DNA of 64,000 bases from JAHEDH01 sp963745865. GTDB lineage: Bacteria; Actinomycetota; Acidimicrobiia; Spongiisociales; ZC4RG35. The notes beneath the pieces are model-generated. The model was not told the origin of the DNA, made no database searches, and saw only the letters and a program-made list of their open reading frames with translations. Where the stretch lies: NCBI GenBank assembly GCA_963745865.1, contig CAVUYZ010000013.1, positions 1 through 64,000 on the forward strand. The letters are read 5' to 3'. Both the position numbers and the translations under genes were made by a program. Of the stretch, positions 46,778-55,408 are shown in pieces (within the stretch, counting starts at the first letter, position 1; each line of letters opens with the position of its first letter).

Positions 46778-47545
46778 GTGGATGTCGCAGCGGTCTCGTA
46801 CGGTGGTCTCACCAAGCGCTTCTCGGACAAGGTGGCGGTCGACGCGGTCGAATTCGAGATCCCGTCCGGGTCGTTCTTCGGCATCGTCGGTCCCAACGGG
46901 GCCGGCAAGACGACCCTGCTCCGGATGACGACCGGGTTGCTGAGGCCGGACGGCGGGGTGGTGTCGGTGGCCGGCGTCGATGTGTGGACCGATCCCGCCA
47001 GCGCCAAGACCCGCTTCGGCGTCGTGCCGGACAACCCCCGAATGTTCGAGCGCCTGACGGGCAGGGAGTTGATCGAATTCAACGGGATGATGCGTGCGAT
47101 GGACCCCGAGATGATCGCGGTCCGGCGCGAGGCGTTACTCCGATTGCTCGACCTCACCGACGACGGAGACACGGTCGTCGCCGACTACAGCCTGGGGATG
47201 ACAAAGAAGATCGCCATCGCCTGTGCCCTGTTGCACAACCCGGCGGTCCTGTTCCTCGACGAGCCGTTCGCTGGTGTCGATCCGGTCGCTCGCCAGACGC
47301 TCGAGCAGATCCTTCGCAGACACATCGACAACGGAGGAACGGTGGTGTTCTCGGATCACGCGATGGATGTGGTCGAGCGCCTCTGTGACCGCATCGTCGT
47401 CCTCGACCACGGGAAAGTTCTCAGGGAGGGAACAACCGACGAGATCACGGGGGGTCGCAGACTCCAGGACGTGTTCGTCGAGTTGGTCGGCGCACAGATC
47501 ACCGACGAAGGGGATCTCGAGTGGCTTGGGTCTTCGCGCGGCTGA
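46778..47545 (+). CDS. ABC transporter ATP-binding protein
   Basis: A protein of 255 residues with Walker A VGPNGAGKTTLL, Q-loop region FGVVPDN, a degenerate signature DYSLGMTKKIAIA in place of LSGGQ, Walker B VLFLDEPFAGVD and the switch histidine in VVFSDHAMDVVE. It resembles CcmA/NatA-type exporter ATPases. GTG 46778 begins the similarity. The reading frame is continuous with gcdH only because of the gcdH frame break. Its last 25 bases overlap the permease gene. Confidence 0.92.
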   Translation: MDVAAVSYGGLTKRFSDKVAVDAVEFEIPSGSFFGIVGPNGAGKTTLLRMTTGLLRPDGGVVSVAGVDVWTDPASAKTRFGVVPDNPRMFERLTGRELIEFNGMMRAMDPEMIAVRREALLRLLDLTDDGDTVVADYSLGMTKKIAIACALLHNPAVLFLDEPFAGVDPVARQTLEQILRRHIDNGGTVVFSDHAMDVVERLCDRIVVLDHGKVLREGTTDEITGGRRLQDVFVELVGAQITDEGDLEWLGSSRG

Positions 47546-49104
47546 AGCTGCGGCTCATCCGGAATCGCTTGACGCGATCGAGCGTCATCCAGGTCTTCGG
47601 CTTCATCGTGACCTGGCTCCTGTCCATCGCCGCCGGGCTGGGGCTGGGGCTCGGATACGGGCTTGTGCTGCGATTCGCTACCAACGACCTCGCGGTGACG
47701 GCGGCGGTCTTCACGCTCGCGTTTCTGGCCTGGCTGCTCCTGCCGATCGTGGCTGCCACGCTCGATGACACGATGGAGGCGCGCCAGTTCGAACTGCTTC
47801 CCTTCGACTCTCGGCAGCTGTCCCTCGGGCTGATCGTTGCCGCGCTGGTGGGCCCGGGAGCCCTTCTCACTGGCCTGATGTTTGCGATCGGCCTCGGGAT
47901 CGGATACGGGTTCGGGCTGGCGTGGGTCGTGTCGTTGGCGGTGGCTCTGGTCGGATTGGTGTTCATGGTGACCACATCGCGATGGATCACGACGTTGCTC
48001 ACCGATCTGCTCAGAAGCCGGCGCACCCAGGAGGTGGCCGCCCTCATCGTGGCCGGCCTGCTCACGCTGCCCGGCCTTGCCGGGAGCCAACTGGCGCTGT
48101 CCGGCGTCGAGCCGGACGTGGAGGCGATCCTCGACGGCATCGCCCCGCTGGCGTGGACGCCACCCGGCGCGTTCGCGCTGACGATCGATTCGCTGCAGTC
48201 GGGAGCGTGGCTGACTGCTGCCGTCGGCGCTGGATACGGAGCGGTCGTCGTGGTCGTGGCCTGGCTGTTGTTCGCCGGTGCGGTAGACCGGTTGCAGACG
48301 AGGGCGGCCGTCAATCGCCGGTCGCGGCGGAGAGGGACGTCGGCCACCGCACTGCATCCGAAGCGGTGGCCGCTCCCGCGGAGCCCGATCGGATCGGTGG
48401 CGGCAAAGGAGTTGAAGTATCTGCGACGCGACTCGAGGGTGAAGGCTCAGTTGATCGGGGGCGGGATCGCCACGGTTGTGCTGATCGGAACGGGTGGAGC
48501 GGTGCTCGCAGACACCCCATATGCCCCCTTTTCGGCTGCCTTCATCGGCTTTCTCGTCACCGCGTCGGTGATCCCCAACCAGTTCGGATTCGATGGTGGA
48601 TCGTTCTGGGCGTACCAGACCTCATCGATGCGTCTCATCGATGTGCTGAAAGGAAAGAACCTCGGCTGGGCGTCGGTGTCGGCGCCCCTCGTCGTGCTGA
48701 CTGCGATCGTGGCCGCGGCGCTGTCGGCGGATTGGAGTTACGCCTTCGCCGGGATCCTGGCCGGGTTCGCCGTGATCGCCATGTTCACCGCAGGCGGGAA
48801 TCTGACCTCGATCCTTGGTGCCTATCCGCTGCCCGAATCGAATCTGTTTGGATCACGCAACGTCTCCGGAACGGCGCTCATCTTCTCATTTCTCGGGCTC
48901 GGCCTCTCCGGGGTGCTCATCATTCCCATCGCCCTGCTGGTCGGTATCCCTGCCGTCTTCGACGAGCCGTTGCTCTCCAGCCTCGGTGGCGTCGGAGCGA
49001 TCGTCTACGGCGTCGGTGGCTATGCCCTGTCGTTGCGATGGATGGGCCGCCTCATCGACGGCCGGGCCCTCTGGCTCCTGGACACACTCGACAAGTCGAA
49101 GTGA
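47521..49104 (+). CDS. ABC-2-type transporter permease
   Basis: A protein of 527 residues with about twelve membrane helices in two groups (residues 25-240 and 310-515), separated by a basic cytosolic loop (NRRSRRRGTSATALHPKRW). It starts with GTG inside the ATPase gene, so the two are coupled. The substrate is unknown; the long two-half architecture fits exporters of the actinobacterial ABC-2 group. Confidence 0.85.
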   Translation: MAWVFARLKLRLIRNRLTRSSVIQVFGFIVTWLLSIAAGLGLGLGYGLVLRFATNDLAVTAAVFTLAFLAWLLLPIVAATLDDTMEARQFELLPFDSRQLSLGLIVAALVGPGALLTGLMFAIGLGIGYGFGLAWVVSLAVALVGLVFMVTTSRWITTLLTDLLRSRRTQEVAALIVAGLLTLPGLAGSQLALSGVEPDVEAILDGIAPLAWTPPGAFALTIDSLQSGAWLTAAVGAGYGAVVVVVAWLLFAGAVDRLQTRAAVNRRSRRRGTSATALHPKRWPLPRSPIGSVAAKELKYLRRDSRVKAQLIGGGIATVVLIGTGGAVLADTPYAPFSAAFIGFLVTASVIPNQFGFDGGSFWAYQTSSMRLIDVLKGKNLGWASVSAPLVVLTAIVAAALSADWSYAFAGILAGFAVIAMFTAGGNLTSILGAYPLPESNLFGSRNVSGTALIFSFLGLGLSGVLIIPIALLVGIPAVFDEPLLSSLGGVGAIVYGVGGYALSLRWMGRLIDGRALWLLDTLDKSK

Positions 49105-49188
49105 CGCACCGACCGACTGCCTACCCCGGGGGGCACCGGGAGGCGTAGGCTCGGGTGGTTGGACCGATCGCGAGCGAGGACAGAACCC

Positions 49189-49539
49189 ATGGTTGATGAA
49201 GTGGAAGTGGGTCCGGTCTCCGATCTGACTCCCGGAACGGTGGTCGGCGCGGGTCGCTACGCCGTCGGCAACGCCGATGGCGAGTTGTTCGCGGTGACCC
49301 GTCGATGCCGTCATCTGTATGCCGACCTGGCCGACGGCACCATCGACGACGCCGGTTGCCTGGTCTGCCCGTGGCACGGCTCGAAATACGACGTCGAGAC
49401 CGGCAGAATGGTCAAGGGACCGCAAGGGATCTTCGCCAAGGTCCCCGGTCTCGGTCTCGCATTCCGAGCGCTGACATTGGTGCTCCCCCTCGGCCGAGGG
49501 AAGGTCATCGACCGCAACGGCACCGCCTTCGTCGACTGA
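49189..49539 (+). CDS. Rieske-type [2Fe-2S] ferredoxin
   Basis: A single Rieske domain of 116 residues. The cluster ligands are in RRCRHLYADLADG (Cys-X-His) and CLVCPWHGSKYD (Cys-X2-His), followed by the usual DVETGRMVKGPQ turn. It has no signal peptide or membrane anchor, so it is likely a soluble ferredoxin or small oxygenase component. The stop codon abuts the first of two palindromic repeats. Confidence 0.9.
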   Translation: MVDEVEVGPVSDLTPGTVVGAGRYAVGNADGELFAVTRRCRHLYADLADGTIDDAGCLVCPWHGSKYDVETGRMVKGPQGIFAKVPGLGLAFRALTLVLPLGRGKVIDRNGTAFVD

Positions 49540-49591
49540 TCCCGTTCTTGTCAAGATTGGCGGGAATATGGCCGACCAAGGCTGACAAGAA
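49539..49591 (+). repeat. 53-bp palindromic dispersed repeat, copy 1
   Basis: ATCCCG followed by a 47-bp unit bounded by perfect 9-bp inverted arms: TTCTTGTCA at 49545-49553 and TGACAAGAA at 49583-49591. The centre contains ATATGGCC. Copy 2, in opposite orientation, is at 55254-55306; 43 of 53 bases agree, with arms and spacing identical. It sits between the Rieske stop and mgtC. Confidence 0.8.
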
Positions 49592-49618
49592 TGGGGCGAT
49601 GACAGAGAGGAGATCTAC

Positions 49619-50284
49619 GTGGGGCCGATTGCGATACTCGGACGGTTACTGCTCGCCGGAGCCTGTAGCGGGCTGATCGGCTACGAGCGAGAGACCGCCC
49701 AGAAGGCAGCCGGCCTCCGCACGCATGTTCTCGTCGGGGTCGGTGCCGCCATCTTCTCGATCGCTTCGATCACGTCGTTCGATGCCCCGGACCAGTCGCG
49801 GATCGCGGCTCAGATCGTGACCGGCGTCGGCTTCCTCGGTGCCGGGGCGATCTTTCGGGATGGTCATTTCGTCAGCGGGCTCACCACTGCCGCGGGGCTG
49901 TGGGCCGTCGCGTCGATCGGAATGGCGTCCGGTGCCGGTAGCTACTGGCTGGCATCGATCGGAACGCTCGTGACCGTTGGGACGCTCTACGGGCTCCGGG
50001 CGGTGGACGAGGCGGTGGCCCGACGGAAGGCCGTGGTGAAGAGCCGCCTGGAGGTGGCGATCGGTGACGTGACCGAACTCGAGCGCCTGCTCAAGTTCAT
50101 CCGGCGGATCGACCCGGATGCGGAGCAGCTCGATTTCAAGCGGCAGGGGGAGGGACGCGGCGTGATGATCGTTGCCTGCCGCGACGAGAAGGTGGCGATG
50201 TTGTCCGAGCTACTCGCCTCACACAAGATCGTCACATCGGTCGAGAATCTCTCCCCGCTCTACTGGCCGCAACGCAAGGCCTGA
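49619..50284 (+). CDS. MgtC/SapB-family membrane protein
   Basis: A protein of 221 residues. Four membrane helices (residues 1-125) carry the family pattern: SGLIGYERETAQKAAGLRTH, LVGVGAAIFSI, AAQIVTGVGFLGAGAIFRDG and GLTTAAGLWAVASIG. A cytosolic ACT-like C-terminus (residues 140-221) follows. Members modulate Mg2+ homeostasis or ATP synthase in pathogens; here the role is open. GTG 49619 has GAGAGGAG upstream. Confidence 0.92.
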   Translation: MGPIAILGRLLLAGACSGLIGYERETAQKAAGLRTHVLVGVGAAIFSIASITSFDAPDQSRIAAQIVTGVGFLGAGAIFRDGHFVSGLTTAAGLWAVASIGMASGAGSYWLASIGTLVTVGTLYGLRAVDEAVARRKAVVKSRLEVAIGDVTELERLLKFIRRIDPDAEQLDFKRQGEGRGVMIVACRDEKVAMLSELLASHKIVTSVENLSPLYWPQRKA

Positions 50285-50500
50285 ACCTTCTTGCGCCAAC
50301 TCCCTGGTGCGCTCGATCAGGAGAAGAGATCGTGACGCCAGGTACTTGAGTCCGATGTCGCAGGCGACCGTCACGACGGTCTTGCCGGTGCCGAGCTCCA
50401 GGGCGATGTCGATTGCCCCGACGACGTTGAGGTCCGCCGACGTCCCGGTGAACAACCCTTCCTCGGCCGCGAGGCGTCGCGCCATCGGCCACGTGGTCAT
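50219..50500 (-). pseudogene. 3' remnant of a cysteine synthase-type gene
   Basis: The 93 codons match only the last 70-80 residues of PLP-dependent cysteine synthases: ARRLAAEEGLFTGTSADLNVVGAI, then ELGTGKTVVTVACDIGLKYLA. The usual SSGAN phosphate-binding segment reads SADLN here. The N-terminal 230 residues, including the PLP lysine, are missing, and none of the upstream frames to 50650 supplies them. Its 3' part runs into mgtC tail to tail. It is a deletion remnant. Confidence 0.72.
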
Positions 50501-50648
50501 AAGGGGACCCTACGCAACGGTTGCCGTGGTCGACCGTGCTCGGAGTAGATTCCCACGCGGTCGTCCGCTGAAGATCGACATGGCGACGGCGGGGTCGGAC
50601 GCCAGACGACCCCGCGATTCATCACGACTCATTCGGAGCGAACGCTGC

Positions 50649-51857
50649 GTGACAACATCACCTCAGGGAGAGCCGCCGCCTTCGCAATCACCCAGCTTCG
50701 ACCTTCGGTCATTGCTGATCGACCTGTTTCTCCCGCACACCTTGATGGCGATCGGCCAGGGTGCCTCCGCACCGGTGATCGCACTGGTGGCGATCGAATT
50801 GGGAGCATCGGTGGCGACGGCCGGGTTCGTTGTGGGTCTGTACGCCCTGGGCGCGCTCCTCGGCGACATCCCTGCCGGAATCCTCGTGTCGAAGGTCGGC
50901 GATCGGCGCATCATGGCCGTGGCGTCGGCTGCCCTGGGCGTGGCCGCACTCGGCGTGTTGGCAGGACCATCGCTTGCAGTGTTCGCGCTCCTCGTCACAT
51001 TGATGGGGACTGCGACGTCGATGTTCGGACTGGCGCGGCTCGTCACCGCGACCGAGCTGACTCCCGTCGGCCAGCGGGGCCGGGTGATGTCGACAATCGG
51101 AGGCATCCACCGCATCGGATTGCTCGTGGGCCCCATCTTGGGTGGACTGGCGATCGGTCCGCTCGGTGTGGCCGGGCCTTTCATGGTTCATGGGACCCTT
51201 GCGATCGCGGCATCACTGGTGGTGCTCGCAAGCCCGACACCCACCTCGACCCCGACCGCGGTGGACACGCCGCCGAAGGTTGCTGCGACGATCCGGGATC
51301 ACAGGCGGACGCTCGCCACTGCTGGTCTGGCGATCGTCGCATTTCAGATGGTTCGAGGGTCACGCCAGGCGATCATCCCGTTGTGGGGCACGAGCCTTGG
51401 ACTCGATGCGAAGCAGATCGGCATCCTCTTCTCTTTGTCGGCTGCCGCCGAAGTCCTGATGTTCTATCCGGTCGGTCGGATGATGGACCGTCGTGGCCGA
51501 AGGTCGACAGCCATCCCGTCACTCGCATTGCTCTCGCTCGGTGTCGCAGCGATACCGCTCGCCACCGACTTCGTGACGCTCGGAATCGTCGTGGCAATCG
51601 TCGGGTTTGCCAACGGTCTGGGAACTGGCATCAACATGACGCTGAGCTCCGACCTCTCTCCCGAGCATGGCCGCGGTGTCTTTCTCGGGATCTGGCGAAC
51701 GATCACCGACGCCGGAACGGCCAGCGGTCCGACATTGGTCGCAATGGTGGCGTCATTGGTGAGCTTGAGTCTCGCGGGTGTGGTCGTGTCGGTCTTCGGC
51801 TTCGGTGGAGTCTTCTTGCTGTGGCGGATGGTCCCCGAGACGCTTCGGACGGAGTGA
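50649..51857 (+). CDS. MFS transporter
   Basis: About 402 residues with twelve hydrophobic segments. The family's inter-helix signature after helix 2 reads GDIPAGILVSKVGDRRIM, and its repeat in the second half reads YPVGRMMDRRGRRST. A cytosolic linker rich in Pro/Thr separates the halves. Drug/metabolite efflux is likely. GTG 50649 is chosen because GGAG lies upstream and similarity begins soon after; an in-frame ATG at 50580 would add 23 residues. Confidence 0.88.
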   Translation: MTTSPQGEPPPSQSPSFDLRSLLIDLFLPHTLMAIGQGASAPVIALVAIELGASVATAGFVVGLYALGALLGDIPAGILVSKVGDRRIMAVASAALGVAALGVLAGPSLAVFALLVTLMGTATSMFGLARLVTATELTPVGQRGRVMSTIGGIHRIGLLVGPILGGLAIGPLGVAGPFMVHGTLAIAASLVVLASPTPTSTPTAVDTPPKVAATIRDHRRTLATAGLAIVAFQMVRGSRQAIIPLWGTSLGLDAKQIGILFSLSAAAEVLMFYPVGRMMDRRGRRSTAIPSLALLSLGVAAIPLATDFVTLGIVVAIVGFANGLGTGINMTLSSDLSPEHGRGVFLGIWRTITDAGTASGPTLVAMVASLVSLSLAGVVVSVFGFGGVFLLWRMVPETLRTE

Positions 51858-51992
51858 GCCGAAGCCCGATGATCGGCCTGCTGGGCAGCCGACGGCGCCT
51901 CCGGACACCGACGCGGCAGCTCGGATTCTCGTCATCGAGGGATGGTGCGATAACGTCGGGGTGCATGCGGAACTCATCCTTCCGTGTGTCAC

Positions 51993-52027
51993 GCCCCCGG
52001 ACCGCTGATGCGGTTGCGGGGGCTTTT
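51993..52027 (+). terminator. Terminator after the MFS gene
   Basis: GCCCCCG (51993-51999) pairs with CGGGGGC (52017-52023), with an inner CCGC/GCGG stem, followed by TTTT. It is a standard intrinsic terminator 136 bp after the stop. The rest of the 250-bp gap shows nothing I recognise. Confidence 0.82.
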
Positions 52028-52107
52028 CATCACGCCGTCGATGCAGCCAGCCAGTGGTCCCACTCCAGCGCCGGCCGGGCAACTTGATCAGCGGTACGAT
52101 CCGCCGG

Positions 52108-53563
52108 GTGACGATCCGAGTTGGCGACCGACTTCCACGAGCGACATGGCTGACAGCCGGCGCGGTGGTGGCACTGCTGCTCACGGTGGCCGGGAGATAC
52201 GGCTTCCACCGAGACGAGCTCTATTTCATCGTCGCCGGGCGCAGGCTCGATTGGGGTTACGTGGATCAGCCACCACTCACCCCGCTTGCCGCTCGGTTCG
52301 CCGAGACGGTCGCCGGCACCTCTCCCACCGCGTTGAGGGTGTTGCCGGCGCTGGCGATCGGGACAGTGGTGCTTCTGGCCGCTTCGATGGCGAGACGCAT
52401 GGGTGGCGGCCATCGGGCGCAGGTCTTCGCCGCCGTCGCCGCAGGAGGCTCCGGGGTAGCGCTCGCCGTGGGGCATCTGCTGAGCACGACGAGCTTCGAC
52501 TATCTCCTCTGGACGGTCGCGGCCTGGATCCTCGTTCGACTGCTCGACAACGGGAACCCGCGATGGTGGCTCGCGCTCGGGGCCACGTTCGGGCTCGGCC
52601 TGCTCAACAAACACCTGATCGGTTTGTTTGCGGTGGCAGTGCTGATCGCCGTGCTCGCCACCCCACAACGACGCCTGCTCGCCAGTCGCTGGCCCTGGTT
52701 CGGAGTCGGGATCGCGGTGACCCTGGCCGCTCCCAACCTCGCCTGGCAGCTGGCGAATGGCTTTCCGCAACTCGAGATGTCGTCCGCGCTTGGCGAGCAG
52801 AAGCGACGGGCCGGTCGCCTTCATTCTCGAACAGGTTGGACTGCTCTCGATCGTGTTGGCCGTCCCCGCCGGCATCGGATTCTGGTTCCTGATCCGCAGG
52901 CCCGAGTTCGAGCGCTGGCGGCCGATCGGCATCACCTTCGGCATCCTCTTCGCCTTCTTGCTGTTGGCCGGCGGGAAATCGTATTACGTCGCTCCGATGT
53001 ACCCAGTCCTGCTGGCGGCTGGATCAGTGTGGTTCGAGCGGCTTGCAGATCGACGCCGCAGGATGATGGTCGGAGTGACAGCGGTTGGGATCTCGATCGG
53101 GCTCTTCATCGCGCTGCCACTGCTCCCGCCATCGTCGATGTCGGTGCTGGACGCCACGGGCGAATTGGGCGAGACGGTCGGATGGCCTGATTTGGTCGAG
53201 CAGGTGTCGGCCGTCTACCAGTCCATCCCTTCGGCCGATCGCAACGATGTGGCGATCTTCACGGGCTCCTACGGGGAGGCGGGAGCGATCGACGTGCTCG
53301 GCTCCGCCGCCGGGCTACCGAGTGCCGTCAGCGGGCACAACACATATTGGCTCTGGGGCCCACCGAGCGAACATGGCCCCATCATCGGCGTCGGCGCTAT
53401 CGGCGATGTTCTCTTGCGTATCTGTTCGGATACCACCGAGGTCGGCAGGATCACCAACCCGTATGGCGTCGAGAACGAGGAGTACGGCCTGCCGCTGTAC
53501 CTCTGTCTGAGTCCCGAGGGCCAACTCTCCGACATCTGGGACGAGGTCAAGCACTACAACTGA
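52108..53563 (+). CDS. Glycosyltransferase family 39 (ArnT/PMT-like; one frame break)
   Basis: About 484 residues of a polytopic membrane enzyme. The first luminal loop carries the catalytic acidic residues in YGFHRDELYFIVAGRRLDWGYVDQPPLTP, typical of GT39/GT83 dolichyl- or polyprenyl-phosphate-sugar users; later loops include LNKHLIGLF and LLAGGKSYYVAPMYP. It has about ten helices and a C-terminal extracytoplasmic domain of 150 residues. The frame changes near 52802 between MSSALGEQ and SDGPVAFILEQ. GTG 52108 begins the similarity. Confidence 0.86.
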
Positions 53564-53676
53564 GTGCGTCAGCCGGTTGCGATCCAGCCCGTCGGATCGC
53601 TCGTTGCGTACGGCTTCGTCCACATGTGCGGACGGTACACAACCCACCGGGGTCACCGATCCGTACTATCGATGGC

Positions 53677-54864
53677 GTGGATCACCTGGTTCTCGCTGAC
53701 GTCGCCGTGCACTCCGGTGTCGACCTGCAGTCCGTTGCTACGTTCGTGGATGCCGGCATCCTGGTCGAGACCGACTCCGGGGGTTTCCGGCCTCCCGACA
53801 TCGCTCGAGCGAGACTGGTGGCGGCATTGATCGAGGCAGGCCTCAGCCTGACAGACCTCTCTGAGGCCATCCAGGATGGCCGGCTCTCGCTCTCCTACGT
53901 CGACCTGCTGATGCCCGACCCCGTTCGGCTCGTTTCGGATCGCCCGATCGAGCGAGAGTGGCTGGCGTTCGGCCCCGCCATCTCGCCCATCCTCGGGATC
54001 CATCGCTCTCCTGGCGAACCGATTCGCGAGGACGACCTGGCGATCCTCGAGCAGGTGTCGGCGGCCATCGATGCGGGAGCACCTGTCGAGCGAATGGCAC
54101 AGATCGTTCGGGCGATGGCGCATGCTGCGAGCAAGCTCACCGATCTGCAGAGGGACTTCATCGACGAAGTCCTTCTCGCTCCGGCCATCGAGCGGACAGG
54201 GTCGCCGATGAGAGCGCTGGAGGAGACCTCGGCCACGCGGCTCCGGTATCGGGAGATGGGTCGAGAGCTGACCAGGCTGCTGATGGATCGCTTCGTCGAT
54301 GAGGCGATCTTCAGGAACCTGGTGCAGTTCACCGAGGCCGCGTTGTCGTCGGTCGGCTTGGACGCGTCGGAGAGCGAGCAGACCGTGGTGTTCGTCGACG
54401 TCAGCGACTACACGGGCCGGTCCGAACGAGAGGGAGATGCCGAGTCGGCCCGGCAGGCCGTGCGCCTCACGGATTTCGCCCGTCGTCTCGCGGCGGAGCA
54501 CGGCGGTCGCATGGTGAAGTCGCTCGGCGACGGCGCGATGATGCACGCCATCGAACCCCATGCTCGGGCTGGCGATGGCCATGGCGGCCGTCGAGCTGGC
54601 AGAGGCAGAGGGATTGTGGCCGCTTCATGCCGGGGTACACAGCGGACCGATGGTGCGTCGCGGAAGGGGACTTCTTCGGATCGGCGGTGAACGTGGCTGC
54701 CAGAGTTGCCGGGGAGGCGAATCGCGGGCGAGGTTCTCGTGACCGCCCGCGTCGTCGCGGCTCTCGGGGAGAGCGGATATCGGTTCCTGCCCCTCGGTGA
54801 GCGGTCGCTCAGACACGTACATGATCCGGTGGCCCTCTTCCGAGCCGAGCGCCGGCCGACCTGA
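53677..54864 (+). CDS. Class III nucleotidyl cyclase with N-terminal HTH-like domain (three frame breaks)
   Basis: About 395 residues. The C-terminal catalytic domain has VVFVDVSDYTGRSE (first metal Asp), GGRMVKSLGDGAMMH (second metal region) and, in other frames, LHAGVHSGPMV, FFGSAVNVAARVAGEAN and VLVTARVVAALGESGY. Frame changes fall near 54558, 54665 and 54728. The first 230 residues read like a MerR-type winged helix (VAVHSGVDLQSVATFVDAGIL) and a helical regulatory domain, resembling the autoinhibitory domain of mycobacterial cyclases. It probably makes cAMP. No membrane segment is seen. Confidence 0.83.
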
Positions 54865-54961
54865 ACCTCGCAGCCGGCTGAAGGCGCGAAACATCTTGAA
54901 ACATGACGTGATCGGTCGAATCCGGTTCTCGTATGCCGCTATCTCTCTTCCCGGGCCGAAG

Positions 54962-54989
54962 TTGCCGGGATCTGTCGGGGACGTATACT
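54962..54989 (+). promoter_or_regulatory. Promoter of the tRNA-Asp/tRNA-Phe unit
   Basis: TTGCCG at 54962-54967, a 16-bp spacer, and TATACT at 54984-54989. This is a near-consensus housekeeping promoter about 40 bp upstream of tRNA-Asp. Confidence 0.65.
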
Positions 54990-55036
54990 TCCGAGACCCG
55001 GGTCCCGTCTGTGAACGGATCCGTGTGAACCCTCCT

Positions 55037-55114
55037 GGGGGCGTGGTGAAGCCTGGAGTTCACGCCGGCCTGTCAAGCCGGAGGTCGCGGGTTCAAATCC
55101 CGTCGCTCCCGCCA
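55037..55114 (+). tRNA. tRNA-Asp (GTC)
   Basis: All arms fold: acceptor GGGGGCG/CGCTCCC (one G-T), D-arm GTGA/TCAC, anticodon stem CCGGC/GCCGG with loop CTGTCAA (anticodon GTC), T-arm GCGGG-TTCAAAT-CCCGT. The discriminator is G and the 3' CCA is encoded (55112-55114). Confidence 0.95.
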
Positions 55115-55145
55115 TCTCTCTGACCATACGGATGAGAGGTGTATT

Positions 55146-55218
55146 GGTCAGATAGCTCAGTTGGTAGAGCGCCGCTCTGAAAAAGCGGAGGTCGACGGAT
55201 CGACGCCGTCTCTGACCA
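55146..55218 (+). tRNA. tRNA-Phe (GAA)
   Basis: Acceptor GGTCAGA/TCTGACC, D-arm GCTC/GAGC, anticodon stem CCGCT/AGCGG with loop CTGAAAA (anticodon GAA), T-stem GACGG/CCGTC. The T-loop reads ATCGACG, so the nearly universal T at position 54 is A. No CCA is encoded (it ends A then CG). The gene lies 31 bp after tRNA-Asp and shares its transcript. Confidence 0.93.
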
Positions 55219-55223
55219 CGCCC

Positions 55224-55251
55224 GAAGACCCCCACTCGAGTGGGGGTCTTC
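55224..55251 (+). terminator. Terminator after tRNA-Phe
   Basis: A perfect 28-bp palindrome, GAAGACCCCCACTC at 55224-55237 followed by its complement to 55251, then TGTTCTTG. It ends the tRNA transcript. Confidence 0.85.
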
Positions 55252-55253
55252 TG

Positions 55254-55306
55254 TTCTTGTCAGCCAGGCGGGGCCATATCGCGGTCAACCTTGACAAGAA
55301 CGGGAT
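55254..55306 (-). repeat. 53-bp palindromic dispersed repeat, copy 2
   Basis: The inverse orientation of the unit at 49539-49591: TTCTTGTCA at 55254-55262, TGACAAGAA at 55292-55300, then CGGGAT. The 29-bp centre agrees at 19 positions with copy 1, including ATATGGCC on minus. It sits between the tRNA terminator and the MprA-box-like repeat. Confidence 0.8.
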
Positions 55307-55310
55307 GGGT

Positions 55311-55329
55311 TCTCAGGTGGCTTTCAGGT
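55311..55329 (+). promoter_or_regulatory. MprA-box-like direct repeat
   Basis: TCTCAGGT (55311-55318), GGC, TTTCAGGT (55322-55329): two 8-bp direct repeats separated by 3 bp, the 19-bp layout described for mycobacterial MprA boxes. A weaker third unit CTTCACAA follows after another 3 bp. It lies 80 bp upstream of the secreted-protein gene, whose other neighbour is an MprAB-like pair. Confidence 0.62.
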
Positions 55330-55408
55330 TGGCTTCACAACGTCCTCATGTGGGTGGCGGAATCTGTTGGTGTAAGGCCGAGACACCAACAGAGAAGGAG
55401 GCCAGCAA

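Noticed and set aside
45350..47545. A frame joining glutaryl-CoA dehydrogenase to the ABC ATPase
   Set aside because: The dehydrogenase ending with YEGTNEIH lies in another frame with its own stop at 46698; a GTG for the ATPase follows at 46778.
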